A stretch of 64,000 bases of DNA, from the NCBI GenBank assembly GCA_963920765.1, contig OY987243.1, positions 6,138,001 to 6,202,000 on the forward strand. The letters are read 5' to 3'. A model generated the notes under the pieces. That model was not told the origin of the DNA. It saw only the letters and a program-made list of their open reading frames with translations, and did no database searches. Of the stretch, positions 51,348 through 61,465 are shown piece by piece. Source of the stretch: Ulota crispa (taxonomy: Eukaryota; Streptophyta; Bryopsida; Orthotrichales; Orthotrichaceae). The translations under genes were made by a program, and so were the position numbers. The stretch's first letter is position 1. Every line of letters begins with the position of its first letter.

Positions 51348-51552
51348 TTAATTGGCGCAAGCTCCGAAAATGAAGGCCTGTATTTCAGTACTTCCTTTTT
51401 CTATTTTTTTTATCGGACCTCTGCCGTCACTTCATCAGCTGCTTCTTCCTGAGCTTCCTTTGGAATTCCCTCCAGCTGGAAACGTCAAGGGACCTAATTC
51501 AGGTCCTAAACTCCTAATTGAAGCAGCAAATTGGTTTATAAACGATTTTGGC

Positions 51553-52198
51553 TACATCAAATAGTGCATTTAGGTTGCTTTAACATTTAGGTTGTCTTAC
51601 TTTGGCAAAGTTAGCTAGTGGCTCATTTTTGGCTATATGGGGGGCATGCTTAAGGTAAGAGGCTCAAATTCCGTTAGGGCACTAATTCAGCTCACCTCCT
51701 CAAATAAACTCCACAAGTACATGCCTTATTTATAGCCTTTCAGAAATGTATAGTGGGCGTACATTTGAGGAAGTGATTCATTTTAGAGCCCTATGACCTT
51801 TCCACTTCAAAATTTCGTAACAAATTCCACGTTGCTTTGAAAAATACATAATAACTTGAGTTAGATGCCAATTCCTCTTGTCTTTTAAGGAAAATTTACT
51901 AAAAAATATATCAAGAAGTTCCACCTCTCAAAAATTCACTTTCAGCTCTTAGATGGTTGGTTTACAAGCCTCTTACCTTAACTCTCTTTATACTTCATTA
52001 ATTTGTGGTTCTATCTAAAGTTCTAACTTTCTTGCTCCTTGACTTTGGAGCTTGTTGATGTGCTCAACTTCTACTTGCTTCTTCCATTATTTATAAGAGT
52101 AATTATTAACAAACATTATTGTAGTCTTGGTAAATTTTGAAATAGCATGAAATGTCAAGAAATTAGTATAGGGCAACCTAAATGCACTATTTGGTGTA
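51553..52198. mobile_element. Family E MITE carrying a nested TTAA element
   Basis: The ends are TACATCAAATAGTGCATTTA and GCACTATTTGGTGTA. Removing the nested 51654-51977 element leaves about 320 bp, the family's usual size. Confidence 0.7.
51654..51977. mobile_element. 324-bp TTAA-flanked GGTAAGAGGC element
   Basis: The ends GGTAAGAGGCT and GCCTCTTACC are inverted repeats between exact TTAA duplications (51650-51653, 51978-51981). It is nested in the family E element at 51553-52198. Confidence 0.85.
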
Positions 52199-52225
52199 GT
52201 TTGTTGAGTTGCTTTTTACATTGCC

Positions 52226-52612
52226 TACATAGGATGATGCATTTAGGCTGCCTTCTTGGGTAAGTTATCTCATGACTCATCTCTTGGCCACTTGGAGGTG
52301 CATGCAACTCTCTAAAAACTTGGATTTCACAACTTGGACGCTCTGCCAATTTGTTTTTTTGCAGTTTCATTGTTGTTCACTAGAAGAAAACGTGCAATAA
52401 ACAACTAGGCATAAACAACTCAACTTGAGTTATTGTACAGTTGTTTAGGACATTTGTAGTTGTTGTGAATTAGTCATTTAGGACACTTTTTCTTCTAGTG
52501 GTTATTAAGTCCTTTAAAAAAGAATGTTGCAATAATAGCAACAATAACTATTTATGTAGTGGAAAATTTTGAGAAGTTAGTGTGGGGCAACCTAAATGCA
52601 ATATTCAATGTA
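52226..52612. mobile_element. Family E MITE carrying a nested CACTA-like MITE
   Basis: The ends are TACATAGGATGATGCATTTA and GCAATATTCAATGTA. Removing the nested 123-bp element leaves about 260 bp. Confidence 0.65.
52378..52500. mobile_element. 123-bp CACTA-like MITE
   Basis: The ends CACTAGAAGAAAA and TTTTTCTTCTAGTG are inverted repeats with an exact 3-bp duplication GTT on both sides, as expected for the CACTA (EnSpm) superfamily. No coding region. Confidence 0.85.
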
Positions 52613-52623
52613 ATGAACATTAA

Positions 52624-53697
52624 CCCTAAATGCCCAAGCCCACTCAAAAGTGTTGTTTTCAAACATTCAATCCAAAGAGATTTCTTTTTTCTTTTTTCTA
52701 CATATCTAACCGTAGGATCCTATGTTGGACTTATGCAAGGAGCCATGGTCAAAATTTCATGATGTTTGACCATACATATTGAGAGATATGATAATTTTTA
52801 CTTAGGATAAATAAAATAATGAACTTTTACCCAAAATTCTCAAGCCCTTTGACTTGCATGCATGTTGTAAACATTATTTGCAACATGAGTGTTGTAGATA
52901 GTTGTCCAAGGTAACACCAGATTAGGTGAAATTGGGAAAAATGGAGGTATCATTTTGTACTCCACCTTAATCTTACATACAATAAATGTAGGCATAGCTA
53001 TAGCTTGAAGTTAAAAATTAGTTGAAATTCTTATAGGCAATCATTGAGACTTCAATATTGTACAAGAAATTGCATGTTTTTTTGTTGTTGTAATATGCTG
53101 AATTTTACATAATGACGGAAATAGTGAAAGAGCCAGAATGTACTCTTTTTCCCAATCTACTTAATATGGTATTAGGTGCTCTATATCATATTAGACATAT
53201 TTCCACATATTTTCAAAGCCAACAAAGACATGGAACACACCCTACATGACCGTGCATTGCAAACATGTGCTTGAATTTCACACTACATTGGGGTTTTTTG
53301 CAAATTAAATTTTTGAGGGTTGATCTTGTATTGTAGAAATCTTAATGATAGATTGAGAGACTTTACTTTTATTGAAAATGACACAAAAAAAATTGCAAAA
53401 AGAAATCAAATCTCCACAAGCTATTAAATTTCAAATGTTGATAAATTTATCATAAATAATGATGTATTTATCTAGTACACTATTGTTTTGGAATTTGAAT
53501 GTACTCCAATGAAGGGTCATGCCTTCATTAGTTGCTTTTAGGAGAAGTCAATGGAAACAAATTTGCCCAAATTGCCCCTTGAAACTCTATTTGGAATTAA
53601 AAAATTAAAAAAAAGTGATCAAACTGAACCCCCAATGGAATAAGCCTGCCCAAAACCCATTTTGTCCCCCATAGGGACAATAGGCTTTTACTAGGAG
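52624..53697. mobile_element. TTAA-type element, family B, with nested AACACC MITE
   Basis: The left end is CCCTAAATGCCCAAG and the right end TTTTACTAGGAG, with TTAA at 52620-52623 and 53698-53701. The 261-bp MITE at 52913-53173 is inserted inside it. No coding region. Confidence 0.75.
52913..53173. mobile_element. AACACC-end MITE, copy 6, nested
   Basis: The ends are AACACCAGATTAGGTGAAAT and TACTTAATATGGTATT. The 4-bp duplication AGGT is exact (52909-52912, 53174-53177). It is inserted in the family B element at 52624-53697. Confidence 0.9.
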
Positions 53698-53701
53698 TTA
53701 A

Positions 53702-54586
53702 CCAAAATGGGTGAAAATGTAGATGAAACTTTGATGAAAAAAGGTGAGGCAGTGCTATTAGGAAAATTTTGAGCCCACTAGGAGCTCTCTTCAAAGTCTC
53801 AAAAAGGATCCCAAGATATGCACTTCTTGCAACAAACAAATCACTAAACTCCTATTTCTGTCCACCTTTTGAGTTCAATGCAATCATGAAAGTTGTATTG
53901 CACAAGGGGTGCACTCCCCATTTTCTTGTGGTGCACGTGTGATCAAAATCTCTGACCCCTATCTTTTAGTTGTAAGAAATCAATTAAATAGTTTGAAAAA
54001 ATTATGGCGTGTTTTTCTACATTGAAAGTTTATAATGGGAATTATTGAAAATTTTCTTTAATTTAAATAATTACTTACAAATTTTGGAAGAAACTAAATA
54101 CATTCTAGAGCTGAAAAAAAAATTTCAACCCCCTATTTTATGTGGTAAAGAATATTTTTAAATTGCCAATAAATAAAGGCTTGGTTAAAGTTTGAGTATA
54201 CTAAAAATTGGATACAGTTGTCATTCAAACGCAATCTTGATAAATATTTGAAGTGAAAATTCAACCATTTTAGTGCAATTTTCAATTGCCCATTTGGATG
54301 TCTTGTTTAATTTATTTGAATCCAAAATAATTCACATAAAAGATGTATGTTTTTATGAGACCACCCAAAAATTTGGAGCTAAATCAAATTTTACTAAAAA
54401 GTAAGTAGGGGGTGGAAAATTTATTTGATCGCATGTGACCTCCAAAGAATACATTGAGTGACCTTCCTGTGTTGTATTGTTATGCCATCCCATTGGATAA
54501 TGATATGGGTACAAATGTACTATAGAATCATAAATTCTATTTTACTTTATTTAAATAAACAAGTGAAGTACTTGTATAATGATTAG
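53702..54586. other. AT-rich intergenic DNA
   Basis: No gene, RNA or bounded element seen. Confidence 0.5.
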
Positions 54587-54730
54587 CACTAGAAGAAAAG
54601 CGTGTGTAAAATGATTGATTCATAACATTTGCAAATGTCCTAGACAACTATACAATGGCTCAATTATAGTTGTTTAGGACTTCTATAGTTGTTGTGAACT
54701 AGTTGTTTCAAACACATTTTGCTTCTAAGG
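54587..54730. mobile_element. CACTA-like MITE, second copy
   Basis: CACTAGAAGAAAAGCGTG at the left and an interior like 52378-52500 (TAGTTGTTTAGGAC, AGTTGTTGTGAA). The right end is decayed (CTTCTAAGG). It abuts the perfect hairpin beginning at 54734. Confidence 0.7.
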
Positions 54731-54733
54731 GAA

Positions 54734-54948
54734 GATGCTCTAATCTGGACCATGCTCTAATTTGGACTAGCTCTAGGAAGGGCTCACATTTTAGATCAAA
54801 GATCTATTATTGTCATTGATGAGTTAGGTGAGCTTAGCAAATTGCTAAGCTCACCTAACTCATCAATGACAATAATAGATCTTTGATCTAAAATGTGAGT
54901 CCTTCCTAGAGCTAGTCCGAATTAGAGTATGGTCCAGATTAGAGCATC
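54734..54948. repeat. Near-perfect 215-bp palindrome (hairpin)
   Basis: The arms 54734-54840 and 54841-54948 are reverse complements with only a handful of mismatches and essentially no loop. Outer ends are GATGCTCTAATCTGGACC and its complement. No gene. Such a structure, if transcribed, would give a miRNA-precursor-like or siRNA hairpin. Confidence 0.9.
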
Positions 54949-55499
54949 CTACCTTAGTGTAATGAGTACATTTACATATTTTGTGAGTGCAATACCTTTT
55001 GTATTGTTTTGAATTGTTCATGTGGCTAAGATTTCTTCATACAAGATAGCAATAGATATGAGTATTTTTTCTTGTACTCACACTAACATGTCTAGCCCCC
55101 ATATAATAACTTGCTTTGTCAATTATTGGGGACTCTTGGAGGGCTCAAATTTTTCCTAATGCAGGGTGACAATGGATTGGAAAGGCATGAAGATTGTTTA
55201 AATAAACGTAATGTTTCTCAAAAGAACACTATATTTGCTAATACTCAAATAAAAGTTATTGACAATAGCTGATTTGTGAATGAACATGTACTTATGAATG
55301 ACCATGTTCATTTTTCCTTCTAAAAACTATATTATAAGGTACTAGTGGACCTGTACACCCTTTGGGCCCATTTCAAACACATAAATTAAGGGTGAAGGTT
55401 TAATCATGATTAGTTTGTTGTTTATTTTAATTGTTTATTCTAATCACGCTTATCATTTTGTTTGTTTTAATTGTTTCTTGCTTGTTTACTCTAGAACCA

Positions 55500-55775
55500 T
55501 AAAAAAGTTGCAAATAAACAATACTCAGTGAAAAAGCTTAGCTAGGGGAAAAAATATTACTTTTACTTTTGTTTGTAAAAAAAAACAAGCTTTTTCATTG
55601 GGTGTTGTTCAATTGCAAACGTTTCTATGGTTCAAGAGTAAACCATGGTCTCTAAGTCCAAATCTGAATTCAGAATTCTCAAATTCTAATTTTTGATGGT
55701 AGAAATCTACAATTTATCTCCCAAGCGGGTGTGCAAATATGAACCCCTGGTGTGCACATACCAACTCCCTTTTTT
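55500..55775. repeat. Partial copy of the hAT-like MITE
   Basis: The right two thirds of 34736-35147 recurs here (TTACTTTTGTTTGTAAAAAA, TCTCTAAGTCCAAATCTGAA), ending ACATACCAACTCCC. The left end is missing or replaced. Confidence 0.7.
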
Positions 55776-55829
55776 AATTGTTTTTTTTTAATGTGTGATA
55801 GGTGAGATATCAATCCGAGAACTTTTTAT

Positions 55830-56070
55830 GATTATTTTTATCAACCCCCCACGGCCCCATGCATGCCGCCCATGGCCCATGTGCAATTTTATCATGCAAC
55901 CCTCTTAAACTAATACATACATACGGACACCTTATTATTATAGAAAGTAGATTATTTTTATCAGCCCCCCATGGCCCCATGCATGCCCCCCATGGCCCAT
56001 GTGAATTTTATCACGCAACCCCTCAAATTAATACATACATACGGACACCCAGTTCTATTATAGAAAGAAG
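55830..56070. repeat. Tandem duplication, 2 x ~118 bp
   Basis: GGCCCCATGCATGCC, GCCCATGTG and ATACATACATACGGACACC recur in both units. C-rich compared with the surroundings. Confidence 0.9.
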
Positions 56071-56229
56071 ACATGTTGCTTGATCAATGAAAAAACCAAT
56101 ACATACAACTCAAGGGCCTTACAAAGTGTTGAACTTAAGAATTGATGTGGTGGTTAGATGTTTTTTTTGAAAAGTGTGAAGTTATGAATGACTAGTATGC
56201 TGTGCATGCGCTTTGCAATGTGTGCAATG

Positions 56230-57170
56230 TCTCAAGTTTTAAGGTGACTTTTCACCTTCCCTTTATGTGCTTTCCTTTCCTCTCCTCCTAGATATCCAAT
56301 AACTTTTCACCATCCCTCTCCCTAACTATTCCTCTAATATTTGACACCCAATACTTTATAATATAGAATTTCAATCTTATGAAAGAGAATTTGGAAAAAA
56401 ATTCAAAAACTTTTCACTCTTCTTTTGGGTGCCATTTCCTCTCCCATCCCTCTCTTCAATAGAGCTTGTGATATGAACAAAAAATTGTATTGTGAAATAA
56501 AAAAAACCCACTCTTCATGGTTTAAATTGATCTTTGAAAGTTATTAAGACATTTCAAAATTATATATAGTGGCTCTTTAAATAGAAACTAGTTTACAAAC
56601 ATGTGATTTGTGATTTAAAACAAGTTGGATGTAAATGGATGCCACAATATACCTCCAAAATTCTAGAAGGTTTTGGAAATAAAAAATATATTATTTGTAA
56701 AATCTTTCTTTTAAAGTTTTACTTGGCATGATTTCTGTACTTCAAGAATTTTACTAAGAGTATGAAAAGGTTTATGTAATCCAAGCAAACTATATAATAG
56801 ATATTTATTCACAAATGAAATTCAAAATTTGTACAAAATTTATAAAATAGAGAATTTTCATTTCTTGAAATCCTTTCTTATAAAGAATTACACATAGGAG
56901 AATTTTGAACATTTTTATCAAGAGAGTATTCAAATTTTAATGTGTTTCTAAGCAAAATATACATTAGGGGTTCTAGAAAAAAAAATCCAATGACTTTTCA
57001 CTCTTCATTTGTGTGTTTTTTTCTCTCCCACTCTCTCTTTCCCTCTCTAATAGAACTTGTGGTGTTAATAGAAAACTTTCATTATTTTTCAACTTTTCAC
57101 CCTCCTTTTTGTGCCTTCTCTTCTCCTGCCCCCATTTGAAGTTCAAATTTTGAGTGAAACAAAAAACCAA
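56230..57170. repeat. Pyrimidine-rich repeated modules
   Basis: CTTTTCACCCTCC-like and GTGCCTTTCCTCTCC-like phrases recur several times here and at 18870-18910, 19630-19680 and 57340-57430. No coding region is supported. Confidence 0.5.
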
Positions 57171-57171
57171 T

Positions 57172-57257
57172 GCTTGACACCCAATACTTGACAATTGACA
57201 CCCAATACTTGACAATTGACACCCAATACTTGACAATTGACACCCAATGTTTGACAC
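57172..57257. repeat. 21-bp tandem repeat, ~4 units
   Basis: The unit CTTGACAATTGACACCCAAT is almost perfectly repeated. The same ACACCCAATACTT phrase occurs singly at about 19706 and 56343, so it belongs to a dispersed sequence. Confidence 0.9.
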
Positions 57258-58413
57258 TCAATGCTTTATAATGGAGAATATGGAACTCTTGGTATTTGCC
57301 TTGTTCAACTTGTTCCTCTCTTTTACCGTCTTTTTTAACTCCCTTTGTCCCTCTCTTTCCCTTTCTCTCTCCCCCTCAAATTTCTAACAATTTTGTGCCT
57401 TTCTTTTTTGTGCCTTTCCTCTCCCTCCTCTCCCTTTGATAAAGAACTTCAAATATTTGGTGCTAATGGAGAATTTCAAATTTCTTGTGAAAAACATGCT
57501 TTTGATGCTTTTTATAGAGATTCAATAAAACAACTCATCCTAGGCACTAATTGGCTTTGTTGAACATACTTGAACAAAACTACCTCAAATTAGGAAAGAT
57601 GGGTACCAAATTCAAAGCTTCCAAATGCCATTCCAACACAACCAAAGCCTTCCACTTGTAGTCACACACATTAGAAGGGATTTGGGCCCAAAAAGAGGCC
57701 CTTTCCCCCAAATCCACTGGAACTTTGGGAACACCTTCCACATGGGCATTCTGCAATATGACAAGCTGGCATTGAGGCGACCAAGTCAGCTTGTATTATT
57801 TTTTTATTTTTTATTTTTTGAAAAAAAATTCAAAAATTTTCTTATTTTTTTCTAAGACTTTTTTTTTAAAATTAATTTTTTTGACAACCAACAAGGATTG
57901 GTTCCCAACATCGGAAACAAAAAACTCATAGCCCCTTCTTGGGTCCAAATCCAGGGTTGCTAGAAAGCAAGCCTGTGAGCAAAGGCTCGTGAGCCTTTGA
58001 GCCTGTGAGCGAGAAGTTTGTGACCTAGGAATTTTCAGAAATGACCTATTACCATGGGTTTAGGGTGACCAAGATTAGTTAGAATCCTATGATTGTGGGA
58101 GCATAGAAACTAGGATTAAGTCGGTTAAAGTTTCATTTGCATAAGCCATTTAAAAATAGGGTCTCTAGTAGTAAGGTCAGAATGCAAGGACACAGTCACA
58201 TAGAGAATCAATAGAAATAAAAAAGGAATGAGCAAAGATAAGAACATGATTGTTGCAAGAAATTTGATGAAATCAAATAAGGCAAAGCAAAAATCTATAG
58301 AATATTTAAGCCGATACAAAAAATATATTACACCCAAGTGAAAGAGTGTCAAAATGCTAAGCCTTATTAGACTCATTAGCAAAGTGATTGCTAACAAGGT
58401 CCACACATGGTCC
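57258..58413. other. Intergenic DNA with low-complexity tracts
   Basis: Long T-rich runs at 57796-57890 and a short repeated GAGCCTGTGAGC phrase near 57975-58010. No gene supported. Confidence 0.5.
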
Positions 58414-60370
58414 CTACCCTATCACTGCCATCACTGGGCAATCAACAAATACAAGATCAACGACAACATCCACATGCGCCTTCCCTTTAAAGAGTTGATC
58501 CTTGCCTTTGGCAACTTGCACTAGCACAATCCAAAATTCAAAATAAAAACCAGACTCATTTGATCTTGAACAAAAAGATGCAATGTTTGATAGCTATGGG
58601 TATTGCTAGTGGAAATTCAAAGCAAACAAATAAGAGATAAAGTGAATACCTTCCGTAAGAAGTGTAGAATGTTAGTGTATTTGTTAGGACTCTTGTTGTC
58701 CATGTCTCCCACAACATTAGAAATGGAGACATTGATGATCATGTCTTTCGTGACAATATCCAAGTGGTCATCAAGGATCCTTTTAGAAGGGTCTCCTCCT
58801 TGTTAGTCAATTTTATTGCCGCGCTCTTCCTCTTCAAATTGCTTTGAGACTAGGTCTCTATGTTGGAGGTTCTAGCTACCAAAATTGGGGCTTGGTCAAA
58901 AACATTTGCAACTGAAACCCTTACAATTTTTCCTTTTGGTTTAGGTCCCTTTTCTTTCTTAGTGGCATTCTCCTCGGCCTTCCTTATCTTCTCAACCTCT
59001 TTGACAACCTTTTGAGCGACAACATTGGCCTCCTTCAATTCCTTCTTGTCTACTATGGTCCAGTTCTCAATTGCCTTGGCTCTTGCCACATCATCCAATC
59101 CCCTAAATTCATCAACATCTAGGTCAATCACCTTAACCCCTTTTAGAGATTTACGCAAGTGCGCCTCTGAAGGATGTGTAAACTCAATACTACAATCCAA
59201 ATACTAGCCATTACTAGCCAAATGTGCTGTGGTATAGGTTTGTTGCTAAGCAAGTGTAATTATGTATTCGGTAGAGTTGCTATCTTGCCAGAAAGACAGG
59301 AAATGGGGAAGGCCATGACATGAAATACTCTACTTAGCTATAAGCTCATACTTGGAATATGTTCAACAAAAGAAACAATATAGATAAAAGATCTCCATTT
59401 AGAGTATCTAGATAGCAACTATAGAGTGATCTAATACTCAGGATTCACATAAAAGAAGCAGACCAAGCAAACACAAAGGAGAAAACATTATACCTCTCTA
59501 GTGCAATGATTCAGAATAGGAATAAGAAAATTATCAAACTCATTTTGTAAGATTCCCAGCTCTGTAGCACTGGTACTAAAGCTCAATGAAACAAATATCA
59601 CAAAAATAAACAAAACGCTTCCAAGTGAATATTATACTGGTGAAGAACCCATTGAGCAGCCTGTTTGGATCTTGGAAAAATTATCACCTTTCTTAAACTT
59701 ACCGCCACCTCTGAGGTACCCATTGAACCTCTGATCCTAGATTTTTTGATACCAACCTTCAATATACTCCAAAAGAGTCTTAGGCTCTAGTAGCACAAGC
59801 ATGTTCACTAGCAAATTATCCTATTTAAGGACGCTGTCAAAGTGAATGGTTGCACCATCCTCAATCTGAAAATGAACATTGAACAAAACATATTATAACC
59901 ATGACTAATTGAATTCAAAGATATCACATAATATATTCATAATAAAAACAAGTCTATAAGAGCACAAGAAGAGCAACATGGACATATTCAAGCTTACCCT
60001 GGCGAACTAAACGCATCTGGCTGAATAAACTTTCAAAAGATCATCTGGAACTAACTTCAAAGGAAACCGCCTTGATTCTTGAGAGGGCAAAGATGAGTTT
60101 CAACACTTCAAAATTTAGTTTTGTGGAGATCACTTGTGTAACAAGTAGTTACAATCTATAGCTTGTCCAAGGTCATTTCTGGAGTTTTGTTTGAACTATA
60201 GTGGATCTCAACCAAATAGAAAAAGCCTCATGAGATGAAATAGTGGCAATCTTCTTCAAGCCATACCTACAACACTAAAATAGTATGTACAAATACATGC
60301 TCCAAGAACTTTTTGCCATTGGCCGAGTGTGCAACAACCACAAGCTTCATCATCTTGCCATAAACCTTTC
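58414..60370 (-). pseudogene. Decayed multi-exon gene of unknown family
   Basis: Several minus-strand blocks read as protein and are separated by intron-like AT-rich DNA. In gene order: MMKLVVVAHSANGKKFLEHV (near 60350), YGLKKIATISSHEAFSIWLR (near 60260), RRFPLKLVPDDLLKVYSARC (near 60050), a block with EYIEGWYQK and GYLRGGGKFKKGDNF (59880-59650), a 116-codon open block at 59200-58850 (HLRKSLKGVKVIDLDVDEFR, then Lys/Glu-rich), a frameshifted block 58850-58650 ending KYTNILHFLRK before a GTATTC donor, and a last block 58520-58414 (KGKDQLFKGKAHVDVVVDLV, stop at 58414). At least three stops and one frameshift are visible. No domain is recognised; it could be a host gene relic or an element-borne gene. 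Confidence 0.45.
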
Positions 60371-60387
60371 ACCCTAAACCCCTAAAC

Positions 60388-61363
60388 TTGTAGTAAACTT
60401 CAATGGACTAACGTTCATTTCTTTGAGGATAGTTGCCACCCTAAGACATCATTCTTGGAAGAATGTTCAAGTTCATTTCATTGTGCATTTTGGCCACCCT
60501 ATGACATCATTCTTGGAAGAATGTTTAAATTCATTTTATCACAGACAAAGCTCACCCTAAAACATCATTCTTGGAAGAATATTCAAGTGAAAGAAGCATT
60601 GGAAAATGGATTTTTCATGGAAGTTGGTAATTTCTTTTCACGGATACTAGACAGTCTTGGACATCATTCTTGGAAGAATGTTCAGATAAACAAGCAAGAC
60701 CCGGGAATTGGTTAAATGAAGATCTAACCACACATTAGAAGACATGTCCCAAAACAAGCTACTTTGTACCATAATGAATGACATGTACACCTCAAGTAGT
60801 ATGAAGAGAAACAATGATCTCCAATTCATGTTGGATTTGATCTCACATTCTAATAATTGGGCTTGGGGTGGCGCACGCATCTGCACCACCCCAAGCCCAA
60901 TTATTAGAATGTGAGATCAAATCCAACATGAATTGGAGATCATTGTTTCTCTTCATACTACTTGAGGTGTACATGTCATTCATTATGGTACAAAGTAGCT
61001 TGTTTTGGGACATGTCTTCTAATGTGTGGTTAGATCTTCATTTAACCAATTCCCGGGTCTTGCTTGTTTATCTGAACATTCTTCCAAGAATGATGTCCAC
61101 TTTTTAATAGTGTGACACAATTTTGAGCCACTCAACCATGCATTCACCCTTCTTTCACTTGAATATTCTTCCAATAATGATGTTTTAGGGTGAGCTTTGT
61201 CTGTGATAAAATGAATTTAAACATTCTTGCAAGAAAAATGTCATAGGGTGACCAAAATGCACAATGAAATGAACTTGAACATTCTTCCAAGAATGATGTC
61301 TTAGGGTGGCAACTATCCTTGAAGAAATGAACGTCAGTCCTTTGAAGTTTACTACAAGTGAAC
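60388..61363. repeat. ~1-kb inverted repeat with internal tandem palindromic units
   Basis: The inner arms, 60658-60873 and 60880-61099, are almost identical reverse complements around a few-base loop. After ~60 unmatched bases on each side, outer arms 60388-60598 and 61145-61363 continue the pairing. Within the arms the unit CATTCTTGGAAGAATGTTCA recurs every 55-100 bases: four copies in the left arm (60449, 60507, 60562, 60660) and their complements in the right arm. Transcription would give a long hairpin. It may be a fold-back element, and it abuts HNKW/SWIM copy 2. Confidence 0.85.
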
Positions 61364-61465
61364 ATTCTGCCAAGAATTGTGTTTTGTAGTTGCCCGTGTT
61401 CGTCAAAGTTTTTTGCATGTGTCTCATAGATTAAAAGAATTTCTATTGTGTGTATTGTATGCATA

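Noticed and set aside
57172..57257. CRISPR-like repeat array
   Set aside because: The units are directly adjacent 21-bp tandem repeats without unique spacers, in a plant nuclear genome.
60868..61107. 79-80 codon open frames in the inverted repeat on both strands
   Set aside because: The same frame appears on both strands only because the arms are reverse complements; the content tracks the repeat units, not a protein family.
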